This document shows, in pieces, positions 1 to 6,064 of a stretch of 23,165 nucleotides of DNA. Source of the stretch: a virus; IMG/VR virus record IMGVR_UViG_3300034200_001512, positions 1 through 23,165 of that record, one strand, 5' to 3'. A program made the position numbers and the translations under genes. Under the pieces are notes generated by a model that searched no databases, was not told where the DNA came from, and saw only the letters and a list, made by a program, of their open reading frames with translations. Every line of letters begins with the position of its first letter. The stretch's first letter is position 1.

Positions 1-19
1 AACAGAGGAGACTTTTCCC

Positions 20-1555
20 ATGACGACCGGTTATCAGTTTGTCGGACAGCAAGACCTGTCCAAGATTCGTGAACGCCTTGAGCGCATGGCGAAGTCTTTC
101 AACGCCATTGGCTATCAGGGAATGCAGAACGCTGGCCGTACAGGCATCAGCGCTCTTACCATTGACTCCGCTGACCCTGTAATGTACGCAATCTGCGCAC
201 AGGAAAAGCAGCTCAAGTTGATGAAGAATGTTAAGACACTTAAGGCTACTCAGCCAGTGTACTTCTACAAAGTTCAAACAGCTATCGCTACACAGGGCCT
301 TGACCTTGCTGGCTTTGAAAACTTCATGCCACAAGAAGACCAAGCTCAGTACGAACAAGTTGCTGAACCACTCAAAATCTATGGTATCAAGAAGACTCTT
401 GGTGACATGGTTCGCTTGACTAACGAAGCAGGCGGATTCTTCGATGGCATCGACATCGAAAAAGAAAATGAGCGCAACGCTGCTATGGCTCTTTCAACAC
501 AGTTCGAGCGCGACGGTTATGCTGGCGGCGACTACTATGTTGACGCTGCGGGCCAAATCGACGTTGAAACTCCCTTGAAATTCCTCGGCAACCGCCGCAT
601 TCCAGCTATCCGTCAGCTCCGTGGTATTCAGAACAATATCCGCGAAGGTGAACGCGCTACTCGTGGTGTTACACCTGACTTCGTTGCTTACGGCAACTCT
701 TTCTCAGTTGTTCAGGACCTCAAGGGCAAAGCTCTTGACCAAGAAGTTCTTGACGATACAACTACTGCAGTTGTTTCTAACGCTGGTGAAGTTTCAGAAG
801 CTCACGCTACTCCAGCTCAGATTGCTGAGTTCCGTAAGACCTTCTTCGGTCTACAACGTGGTGACATCGCTCAGAACTTCGCTATTCGTGGACCTGACCT
901 TAGCAACGCTGAAGAAGGCGGTTTCGCTATCATGTCAGTTTCTGGTCTTGTTAAGTTCATTCCTGCTATCTACAAGCACTCTGTTCGTCAGAAGGCTCTT
1001 CCAGTAACAGGAACTAACGGCGTTCCTCCAGCAACCCCAGTTATTGCTTCTGCAGCTTTGACTGTTGGTTCAGTTGGTTCAGAACTCAAAGTTGGCGACA
1101 AGGTTAAGTTCTTGGTTCAGGCTACTTCAATCTTCGGAATCAGCTCACCTGCTATGTCAGCAGAGTTGACTGTAACTGTTGACGGACAGGGCGTTGACCT
1201 CTCCATCGCAGCTCAGGCTGACGCTGAAGCCTTCATGGTCTTCATGACTCCTCGCGAAGCTGCTGGTAAAGCTGGTTCAGAAGGATTCGTTGGTAAGGTT
1301 GTTAAGGCTGCTTCTGGAGCTACTGCATTCAAGTATGTTGGCGCTGTTATGCCCGGCTACGAATCAGTTCTCTTCATGCCTTCATCTGAAGACCGCGTTA
1401 AACTCGCTGTTCTTGGTAACCTCCTCAACAAGTCTGACCTTGGCCGTCAAGGTTTGGCTCTTGAGAGCGTGTTCAGCTCCTACTTGGCAGTGGTTCTCCA
1501 CAAGCCACGTTCGTTCGCTGTCCTCGACAACGTCAAGCAACGCCGCCGTATCTAA
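20..1555 (+). CDS. Probable major capsid protein (HK97-fold type) with Ig/FN3-like insertion
   Basis: This 511-residue protein is probably the major capsid protein that forms the icosahedral head. I see an AGAGGAG ribosome binding site 9-16 bases before the ATG, a soluble mixed alpha/beta sequence with no signal or membrane segment, and very strong codon preference (GCT, GTT, TTC, AAC) shared only with the sheath gene. It is followed by a strong terminator, as is common for capsid genes. Residues about 330-425 (starting near PPATPV, with many short beta-type Val/Thr runs and SPAMSAELTVTV) look like an Ig- or FN3-like domain inserted near the C-terminus, a feature known in several large-phage capsid proteins. 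The C-terminus is basic (KQRRRI). The identification rests on size, codon bias, position upstream of the tail module and overall character, not on a diagnostic motif. Another abundant head protein is the main alternative. Confidence 0.72.
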   Translation: MTTGYQFVGQQDLSKIRERLERMAKSFNAIGYQGMQNAGRTGISALTIDSADPVMYAICAQEKQLKLMKNVKTLKATQPVYFYKVQTAIATQGLDLAGFENFMPQEDQAQYEQVAEPLKIYGIKKTLGDMVRLTNEAGGFFDGIDIEKENERNAAMALSTQFERDGYAGGDYYVDAAGQIDVETPLKFLGNRRIPAIRQLRGIQNNIREGERATRGVTPDFVAYGNSFSVVQDLKGKALDQEVLDDTTTAVVSNAGEVSEAHATPAQIAEFRKTFFGLQRGDIAQNFAIRGPDLSNAEEGGFAIMSVSGLVKFIPAIYKHSVRQKALPVTGTNGVPPATPVIASAALTVGSVGSELKVGDKVKFLVQATSIFGISSPAMSAELTVTVDGQGVDLSIAAQADAEAFMVFMTPREAAGKAGSEGFVGKVVKAASGATAFKYVGAVMPGYESVLFMPSSEDRVKLAVLGNLLNKSDLGRQGLALESVFSSYLAVVLHKPRSFAVLDNVKQRRRI

Positions 1556-1568
1556 TCTTTTGATTAGA
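1551..1568 (+). repeat. Perfect inverted repeat at the capsid stop codon
   Basis: TCTAATC and GATTAGA (7 bp each) flank TTTT and overlap the TAA stop of the capsid gene. The hairpin sits six bases before the terminator stem. It could stabilise the 3' end of the capsid mRNA or assist termination; that role is inferred. Confidence 0.55.
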
Positions 1569-1573
1569 TTCTT

Positions 1574-1605
1574 AAAGAGGCCGCCCTTCAAGGTGGTCTT
1601 TTTTT
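1574..1605 (+). terminator. Rho-independent terminator after capsid gene
   Basis: A 12-bp stem (1574-1585 with 1592-1603, three G-U pairs) and a six-base loop are followed by an uninterrupted T tract ending at 1605. This closes the capsid transcription unit and separates it from the small genes downstream. Confidence 0.88.
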
Positions 1606-1652
1606 ATTGATTGGTAGAGTGTTTTTGTTGTAGTGTAAGTTAGGAGGTCTTT

Positions 1653-1901
1653 ATGAAGGTTTATGCTTTTCCCGTTGTTGATTATTACACTTATGACGGT
1701 AAGTTGCTTGTGACTGGTGCCCTCTATAGTGAAGAAGGTAAGTTTCTTGTGTCAGTTAACGGGATTGGCCTGAAGGGGTTTCAAGAAAAAGTCGAAGAGA
1801 TATGTAAGGTTAGGAGCTATGAGCCTGAGTATTCTCACCAAGCTCCGCAGTGGCTTATTAGAAAGATAATGGAAGCTAAAAATGAACAACAATCGAATTG
1901 A
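1653..1901 (+). CDS. Hypothetical protein, 82 aa
   Basis: Not recognised. It is a small soluble protein, MKVYAFPVVDYYTYDGK at the N-terminus, rich in aromatic residues in its first 15 positions and then predicted to be beta followed by helix (FQEKVEEICKV). A good TAGGAGG ribosome binding site lies 7 bases before the ATG. It is the first gene after the capsid terminator, so it needs its own promoter, but I see only a poor candidate upstream. Its 3' end overlaps the next gene by 20 nt, which suggests translational coupling. Lack of Cys pairs, membrane segments or known motifs gives no hint of function. Confidence 0.72.
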   Translation: MKVYAFPVVDYYTYDGKLLVTGALYSEEGKFLVSVNGIGLKGFQEKVEEICKVRSYEPEYSHQAPQWLIRKIMEAKNEQQSN

Positions 1902-2145
1902 GTGCAATCTTTCAATTGATGCTACAAGTTTAGTACAGATGTCTTTTCGGGCGTCTCTGTTTGGCTATTCGGTCAAAGTAGTATTAAATCTAAAAGATTG
2001 GAAAATACATCGCAAAGTCAAGTCTTGGTTTGTGTTTGCTCATGTAGGGCCTGTCTATTTTAAAGTAGTGGACGAAAACAAACTGACTGACTACATTAAT
2101 AAAGTCTTACAGGATAATGAAGATAAGCTTCATTCTGAGATGTAA
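1882..2145 (+). CDS. Hypothetical protein, 87 aa
   Basis: Not recognised. This soluble protein of mixed charge has alternating hydrophobic segments in the middle (SVKVVLNLKDWKIH, WFVFAHVGPVYFKVV), suggesting a small beta-sheet fold, and an acidic helical C-terminus. The ATG at 1882 has GGAAG six bases upstream and lies inside the last codons of the preceding gene in another frame, so the two genes are probably translated together. The AT-rich gap of 55 bases after it carries a TAAAAT element that probably starts the fibre transcript. Confidence 0.68.
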   Translation: MNNNRIECNLSIDATSLVQMSFRASLFGYSVKVVLNLKDWKIHRKVKSWFVFAHVGPVYFKVVDENKLTDYINKVLQDNEDKLHSEM

Positions 2146-2159
2146 TAAAGAAAAAATGT

Positions 2160-2165
2160 TAAAAT
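2160..2165 (+). promoter_or_regulatory. TAAAAT late-promoter-like element before fibre gene
   Basis: TAAAAT lies 35 nt before the collar-fibre ATG and partly overlaps the left arm of a short inverted repeat (AATTG ... CAATT). The same hexamer is found in the gaps before at least five other virion genes in this window. A weak TTGACG lies just downstream rather than upstream, so this is not a standard sigma70 site. Confidence 0.4.
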
Positions 2166-2200
2166 TGACGAGTGCAATGCAATTAAAAGGAGAAAAATAA

Positions 2201-2965
2201 ATGGCTAACGTAGCGTTGCTTGCGACCGTAGCAGATTCTAAAGCTTCTCAACAAGCCGGTGGTGCATCGGCTCTCATGCCCTCTGGTGTAATTCTTCCGT
2301 TCGCAGGTTCGACCCCTCCTGTGGGATGGTTATTGTGCAACGGTTCTGCAATTTCAAGAACAATCTATGCAGAACTTTTCGATGCCATTGGAACCTTGCA
2401 TGGCTCTGGCGACGGGTCGACAACATTTCATTTGCCCGATTATCGTGGTCGGTTTCTTCGTGGAGTGGACTCTGGAGCGGCTCGTGACCCAGACAGAGCG
2501 ACACGCTCAGCAGCAAATAGCGGCGGAGCAACTGGAGATAGTGTTGGCTCTGTGCAGTCAAACGCAACCGCTAGAAATGGTTTAAGTGCATCATCCGGCG
2601 CTCAAAGTGCTGACCATGCTCATACAACATCAACCGGTGGTGCGTCAGCAAATCATAGCCATGGAATTGGTGGAGACGGGACGCATCGACATGTTAATGG
2701 TGGATATGAGAAAGCAAGAGGCGACGGTGGTAATACTAGCTATAATACCTTGACACACTTCGATTGGAGACAACACGACAGATACAGTAACTATGAAGGA
2801 TGGCACAGCCACGCTGGTGGAACTGGAGGGCACAGTGTTGACCACGGTCACACAGGGACTTCTGGCGGAGTTAGCGCGAATCACAGTCACTCTGTTACAG
2901 TTGCCGCTGGCGACAATGAAACACGACCACACAATGCTAATGTTCATTATATAATTAAAACTTAA
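2201..2965 (+). CDS. Tail fibre protein with phage tail collar domain and HxH repeats
   Basis: This 254-residue protein resembles the C-terminal end of T4-type tail fibres. Residues about 26-88 form a phage tail collar domain: MPSGVILPFAGSTPPVGWLLCNG, then LPDYRGRFLRGVD. After a Gly/Ser/Ala-rich linker come repeated histidine pairs (DHAH, NHSHG, THRH, WHSH, DHGH, NHSHS). In T4 gp12 and gp37 such HxH pairs line the trimer axis and bind metal ions. It ends with GDNETRP and YIIKT, the conserved end of this family. It lacks a long shaft, so it is either a short fibre or the distal tip of a multi-protein fibre. The ribosome binding site is AAAAGGAG. A decayed relative lies on the opposite strand at 4454-4868. 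Confidence 0.9.
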   Translation: MANVALLATVADSKASQQAGGASALMPSGVILPFAGSTPPVGWLLCNGSAISRTIYAELFDAIGTLHGSGDGSTTFHLPDYRGRFLRGVDSGAARDPDRATRSAANSGGATGDSVGSVQSNATARNGLSASSGAQSADHAHTTSTGGASANHSHGIGGDGTHRHVNGGYEKARGDGGNTSYNTLTHFDWRQHDRYSNYEGWHSHAGGTGGHSVDHGHTGTSGGVSANHSHSVTVAAGDNETRPHNANVHYIIKT

Positions 2966-2984
2966 CCAAAAGAAGAGGTTTGAT

Positions 2985-3329
2985 ATGAAATTGTTTTTGA
3001 AAAAAGGTGAATTAAAATGGTCAAATCGTGGCTGTCATGTTCTTGACGAGCAAGGCTTTGCTGTTTTTCTTAAAAACGATTTTGAAGTTGAATTTGATGA
3101 TGAAAAAACATTTGAATATGTAAAATCAATTGTCATCAGTGACAGAGAATTGAAGGAACAAGAAAACAAAAAGCCAGCTTTAATTGTGTCAGAAATTACA
3201 ATAATTCCAATAGTTGCTGAGAGGCCAACTCTTCAGGAACCAATCGAGCCGTTTATGCCCCCTGATGTTGAAATAAAAATTGAAGTAATGCCTCCGATGC
3301 CTGACTTTGACTCCGAAATAAAAAATTAG
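2985..3329 (+). CDS. Hypothetical acidic protein, 114 aa, possible fibre accessory
   Basis: Not recognised. It starts 19 bases after the fibre stop with AGAGG as ribosome binding site, so it is probably co-transcribed with the fibre. The N-terminal half has short beta-type stretches (MKLFLKKGELKW, FAVFLKNDFEVEF). The C-terminal 40 residues are acidic and proline-rich (PTLQEPIEPFMPPDVEIK). A gene directly after a fibre often encodes a fibre assembly chaperone or tip adhesin, but nothing here proves that role. It converges on the opposite-strand ATPase gene, leaving only 14 bases between stop codons. Confidence 0.7.
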   Translation: MKLFLKKGELKWSNRGCHVLDEQGFAVFLKNDFEVEFDDEKTFEYVKSIVISDRELKEQENKKPALIVSEITIIPIVAERPTLQEPIEPFMPPDVEIKIEVMPPMPDFDSEIKN

Positions 3330-3334
3330 GATAG

Positions 3335-3356
3335 GAGCTGAAATTACTTCCAGCTC
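3335..3356 (-). terminator. Weak hairpin between converging genes
   Basis: On the minus strand a 9-bp stem (GAGCTGGAA with TTTCAGCTC, one G-U pair) and a GTAA loop cover the ATPase stop codon. A T-rich stretch follows only after about 8 bases. On the plus strand the stem has an A-C mismatch. It may reduce read-through between the converging genes. Confidence 0.4.
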
Positions 3357-4336
3357 GTTAAGCCTTCTCTTTCTTTCATAACTTCAATGGCAGATTCTTC
3401 TAGGCTTATTCCCTCAATATCATGCCTCACAAGTGCTTCAATAACATGGTCTGGAGTCATGCCTTTACCTGTAAAGGCTGACTTCTGTTCATCGTTTAAT
3501 TGCAGGCCAGAGATGTTTTCGATGAGGTCGAACACTTCCTCGTCTTTTGGCGGCATAACTCGAATGATTTTATTGAAACGTCCAGGACGATTGGTGAGCT
3601 GTGGGCCGAGCTGTTCAATAAAGTTAGTGGTGCAGATAATCAGTGTTGGTACTTTAAACAGACCAGCGACACCATCAAGGAAGTTCAAACAGCTTGGGTT
3701 GTAAATCGAAGAGTTGTTCGCGTAATCCCGACGACCAAAGTCTTCGATGATAATAACCAGCTTTTTCACGTCCTCTGCATATGCTTCCAAAAACATTGTC
3801 GTGAGTCTTTGGAAGTTTACATCACCGCCGACCTGAATGACAGCCGCACCTTCTTGTCCCAGCGTTTGGCGGCAAAAATGGCGAATTAAAGCAGACTTGC
3901 CCATGCCGGGGTCTGAATGCAGCAAATATGCTCGTTTGTTCTTTTTGAACTTTGCTGAAATTTCTTCGGATTTGCTAAAAAAGTTGTTGAAAAGTTTGGT
4001 CATGTACTTGCTTGTCTCAGTCTCAAAAAACTTTTCCTCTTCGAGCTGAATAGCTTTCAAGCCTTTTTCTTCGTCATAAAAATGAATGCCGCAACGAATT
4101 TGATATTTTTCCTTAAACTCGTACTCGGACTCCATTTTCTTTTTGGCTTGCTCTTTGAGGAACTCTTTCATTTCATCTGGAGCTTCTTGAACCGCTGACT
4201 CTTCAATCTCACCGTAATCAATGGTGTATGTGATAACTTTGTCTTCGTGAAAAATAAATGAAGAGCCAGTGACTGGCAATTCAACTCCGTTTTCGATTTT
4301 GGCAGTAGAGAGTATCTTAAGTTTATGATATTTCAT
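3344..4336 (-). CDS. AAA-family ATPase, 330 aa
   Basis: This is a single-domain AAA ATPase. Visible motifs are Walker A (SDPGMGKSA, Lys147), Walker B (LVIIIEDFG, residues 193-201, ending in Glu-Asp), sensor 1 (CTTN, Asn238) and Arg-finger candidates in TNRPGRF (Arg250, Arg253). The first 135 residues are a charged, probably helical N-domain of unknown fold. The overall pattern, with IICTTNFIEQLGPQLTNRPGRF, is like BCS1/proteasome-type AAA proteins. The ATG at 4336 is preferred because it has an AAAGGGA ribosome binding site and its own promoter-like site just upstream. The reading frame stays open upstream into a decayed fibre gene, so a longer start at 4642 is possible but unlikely. Substrate and role are unknown. 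A remodelling or assembly role together with the ClpX-like protein at 4834-5748 is inference. Confidence 0.88.
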   Translation of the reverse strand: MKYHKLKILSTAKIENGVELPVTGSSFIFHEDKVITYTIDYGEIEESAVQEAPDEMKEFLKEQAKKKMESEYEFKEKYQIRCGIHFYDEEKGLKAIQLEEEKFFETETSKYMTKLFNNFFSKSEEISAKFKKNKRAYLLHSDPGMGKSALIRHFCRQTLGQEGAAVIQVGGDVNFQRLTTMFLEAYAEDVKKLVIIIEDFGRRDYANNSSIYNPSCLNFLDGVAGLFKVPTLIICTTNFIEQLGPQLTNRPGRFNKIIRVMPPKDEEVFDLIENISGLQLNDEQKSAFTGKGMTPDHVIEALVRHDIEGISLEESAIEVMKEREGLTSWK

Positions 4337-4366
4337 AGCATTCCCTTTCTTTGTTAATGCAAAGAG

Positions 4367-4395
4367 AATGTAAAGACAAGGCAGGTAAAAGTCAA
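4367..4395 (-). promoter_or_regulatory. Sigma70-like promoter for the AAA ATPase
   Basis: On the minus strand TTGACT (4395-4390), a 17-bp spacer and TACATT (4372-4367) place transcription start near 4360, about 24 bases before the ATPase ATG. This supports the start at 4336 rather than fusion with the upstream fibre remnant. Confidence 0.6.
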
Positions 4396-4396
4396 T

Positions 4397-4426
4397 AAAA
4401 AAAACATTGTAAATTAGTACAGTGTT
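4397..4426 (-). terminator. Terminator-like hairpin with T8 after fibre remnant
   Basis: On the minus strand AACAcTGTA pairs with TACAaTGTT (one mismatch, six-base loop) and is followed by eight T residues. It would end transcripts of the decayed fibre gene immediately before the ATPase promoter. Confidence 0.55.
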
Positions 4427-4453
4427 TATTAGGTAAGTGTATGACGTAAAATA

Positions 4454-4868
4454 CATCTTAATGATGTACTTTACGCCCCTGTTGGTAGGACGAGTTTCAT
4501 TATCGCCAGTGATGGCTGGTGTGGAGACGGAACCAGAAGCGGTAACGCTATGACTGTGGTCCGTACTCATTCCTGCTGAAGCAGTGGGGACATTCGACCC
4601 CCCACATGTTGAGATTGCCTGTTCCGGATTGAACTTGGACATTCTTATATTGAACCGTATTGTGGTCGTGTGTATGATTTTGTGATTGATTTAGCGTGTT
4701 TGCCGCAACTCCTGTGAATCTTGGTCGAGAGTTCACCAACCCATTCTTAGCTGTCTTACCAACTTGATGGCCGCCGACGGAGACGAAGTCTCCCCATAGG
4801 CCATGTTCCTCACCAGCGCAATATAAGCCGCTTTCAAAATCTCCACTCAGCAACACCAGTCTTAACAC
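4454..4868 (-). pseudogene. Decayed tail-fibre collar C-terminus, opposite strand
   Basis: Read on the minus strand, this encodes the C-terminal part of a second collar/HxH fibre: ANTLNQSQNHTHDHN, then SGTGNLNMWG, then after a frameshift GSNVPTASAGMSTDHSHSV, and finally GDNETRPTNRGVKYIIK, which parallels the end of the intact fibre at 2201-2965. The frame breaks in a run of six G (plus-strand C run 4598-4603); five G would restore it. There is no collar domain or N-terminus: the open frame begins inside the last codons of the ClpX-like gene with only a weak GTG start. There is also no stop after YIIK; the frame continues into the ATPase region. A 13-bp inverted repeat with one mismatch (4445-4457 with 4463-4475) covers the last codons. 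I read it as a truncated remnant or a recombination donor cassette, not a working gene. Confidence 0.7.
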
Positions 4869-5748
4869 ACCAATTATTCAAAACAAATTGTCTTGGCTTG
4901 GGATTCATGGCAGGAGCATCAAACTGAGCCATCAAAAACACATCGTCCAATACATTCTGCAACCCTCGTGCTCCTAATCCCTTATCCAAAGCATTCTTAA
5001 CAATCTCTTCTACAGCACTCTCTTCAATAACCAACTCAATTCCCTCACTCTTAAACCACTCACTGTAGCTCTTCAAAACACTGTCTTTACTGTCTAACAA
5101 AATCTTTCTTAAGTCTTCAGCCTTCAAAGCTTCTAAGGAAGCAACAACACTAAACCGCCCCAAGAACTCAGGAATCATTCCGTACTTCACTAAGCTATCT
5201 GTCTTATGTTCTTCCAACCCAACAAACGCTCCAGAACAAATAAACAAAATATTACCAGTGTGAAGTTTTCTAGGGATATTGTTTATCTCATAGCCAATCT
5301 CACTTCCCTCTAATAACTTCAATAGACTCTGCTGCACGCCAACTCCATTGACATCAGGAGAGCCGTCATGGCTGCTCTTTCTTCTAATCTTGTCAATTTC
5401 ATCAATATAAACAATAGCTTTTGATGCTACTTCATCATTAAACTCACACATTGCACACAATTCACTAATGATTTCAGTGACATCTTTACCTGCATAGCCA
5501 GCACTTGTAAACTGAGTGGCGTCTACCATCATAAATTTACAATTCAAGAACTCAGCCAACTTCTGTACAGTAAAAGTCTTGCCACTCCCCGAAGGCCCTA
5601 TCATCAATACATTCGACTTCTTAATATTTGCTCCATGGCGTGTTCTCTTGTAGTGGTTGTAGGCAGCAACAGATAGAGCCTTTTTGGCTTTATCTTGTCC
5701 AACAACAAAAGCATCTAGATAGTTTTTAACGTCTTTAGGAGTAAACAT
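4834..5748 (-). CDS. ClpX-like AAA+ unfoldase lacking zinc domain and ClpP-docking loop
   Basis: This 304-residue protein follows the ClpX AAA+ core closely: VVGQDKAKKALSVAAYNHYKR (residues 15-35), Walker A GPSGSGKT (51-58), pore-1 loop GYAG (84-87; GYVG in ClpX), Walker B IVYIDEIDKI (112-121), VQQSLLKLLEG (138-148), NILFICSGAFVGLE (166-179), Arg finger in PEFLGR (193-198) and sensor 2 GARGL (259-263). Two parts of bacterial ClpX are missing. The N-terminal Cys4 zinc domain is absent, since the protein starts at the AAA+ core. The long stretch between GAFVGLE and the IPEFLGR motif that carries the IGF loop for ClpP binding is cut to about 12 residues. It probably unfolds or remodels proteins without ClpP. 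The ribosome binding site is CAAGGAC. Its 3' end overlaps the fibre remnant, so its last 10 or so residues may be a recombination product. Confidence 0.9.
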   Translation of the reverse strand: MFTPKDVKNYLDAFVVGQDKAKKALSVAAYNHYKRTRHGANIKKSNVLMIGPSGSGKTFTVQKLAEFLNCKFMMVDATQFTSAGYAGKDVTEIISELCAMCEFNDEVASKAIVYIDEIDKIRRKSSHDGSPDVNGVGVQQSLLKLLEGSEIGYEINNIPRKLHTGNILFICSGAFVGLEEHKTDSLVKYGMIPEFLGRFSVVASLEALKAEDLRKILLDSKDSVLKSYSEWFKSEGIELVIEESAVEEIVKNALDKGLGARGLQNVLDDVFLMAQFDAPAMNPKPRQFVLNNWCVKTGVAEWRF

Positions 5749-5757
5749 AGAAAGTCC

Positions 5758-5786
5758 TTGATTGTAGGTCAGCAGTGCTTTATAAC
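5758..5786 (+). promoter_or_regulatory. Sigma70-like promoter for the 5808 gene cluster
   Basis: TTGATT (5758-5763), a 17-bp spacer and TATAAC (5781-5786) give a close match to the host vegetative consensus. Start of transcription would be near 5793, leaving a leader of about 15 bases with the GGAGG site at 5798-5802. Confidence 0.68.
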
Positions 5787-5792
5787 ATTTTA
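5779..5792 (-). promoter_or_regulatory. Divergent promoter-like elements for the clpX-like gene
   Basis: On the minus strand TAAAAT (5792-5787) is followed by TGTTATAAA (5787-5779), which matches an extended -10 element. No good -35 is seen. The TAAAAT lies 38 nt before the clpX-like ATG, within the spacing seen for virion genes. It overlaps the -10 of the plus-strand promoter, so the two directions should compete. Confidence 0.42.
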
Positions 5793-5807
5793 GATGTGGA
5801 GGCGCTA

Positions 5808-6062
5808 ATGAAGGGTCGCTTGACTGACAAAGAAAAAGAAGAATTACGTAAGTTATTAGAAGAACAAGAAAAACCTCAAGACGACAGTTGGTTGATGGCA
5901 GACCACTATGCCAAGTTGTCTAAGAAAGAAAATCCCAAGAACTATGGCTGTAAACTTTGTGACAAGACTCACTTCCCTAAAGACTGTCCTAACAGAAAGA
6001 AAGTAGAGTCAAAGCCCAAGTACACTTATAGCTATTACAACCATGACGATACTGGAGACTAA
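5808..6062 (+). CDS. Small zinc-knuckle protein, 84 aa
   Basis: This is a charged small protein with a helical N-terminus (TDKEKEELRKLLEEQEK) and a probable zinc-binding knuckle, Cys48-x2-Cys51-x3-His55-x4-Cys60 (CKLCDKTHFPKDC). The spacing is one residue short of the classical CCHC knuckle (x2, x4, x4), so zinc binding is likely but the fold is not assured. A tail rich in Tyr and Lys follows. CCHC knuckles usually bind single-stranded nucleic acid. The ATG at 5808 is chosen because GGAGG lies 5 bases upstream; an in-frame GTG at 5775 would start upstream of the predicted transcript start. It is the first gene after a sigma70-like promoter and is followed by the next gene after two bases. Confidence 0.75.
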   Translation: MKGRLTDKEKEELRKLLEEQEKPQDDSWLMADHYAKLSKKENPKNYGCKLCDKTHFPKDCPNRKKVESKPKYTYSYYNHDDTGD

Positions 6063-6064
6063 TC

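Noticed and set aside
1607-1636. Sigma70 promoter TTGATT-18-TAGTGT before the 82-residue gene
   Set aside because: The -10 matches the consensus at only three of six positions and has no extended -10; too weak to list as a feature.
3344-4642. A 432-residue fibre-ATPase fusion on the minus strand
   Set aside because: The frame is open, but a T8 terminator-like hairpin, a sigma70-like promoter and an AAAGGGA ribosome binding site all lie just before the ATG at 4336, and the extra N-terminus begins out of frame with the fibre upstream of the G run.
2201-4868. Active Mu-type invertible fibre segment
   Set aside because: The geometry (fibre ends in opposite orientation) invites it, but no invertase and no matching inverted recombination sites were seen in the window, and the second copy is frameshifted and lacks a stop. 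Kept only as a possible relic or donor.
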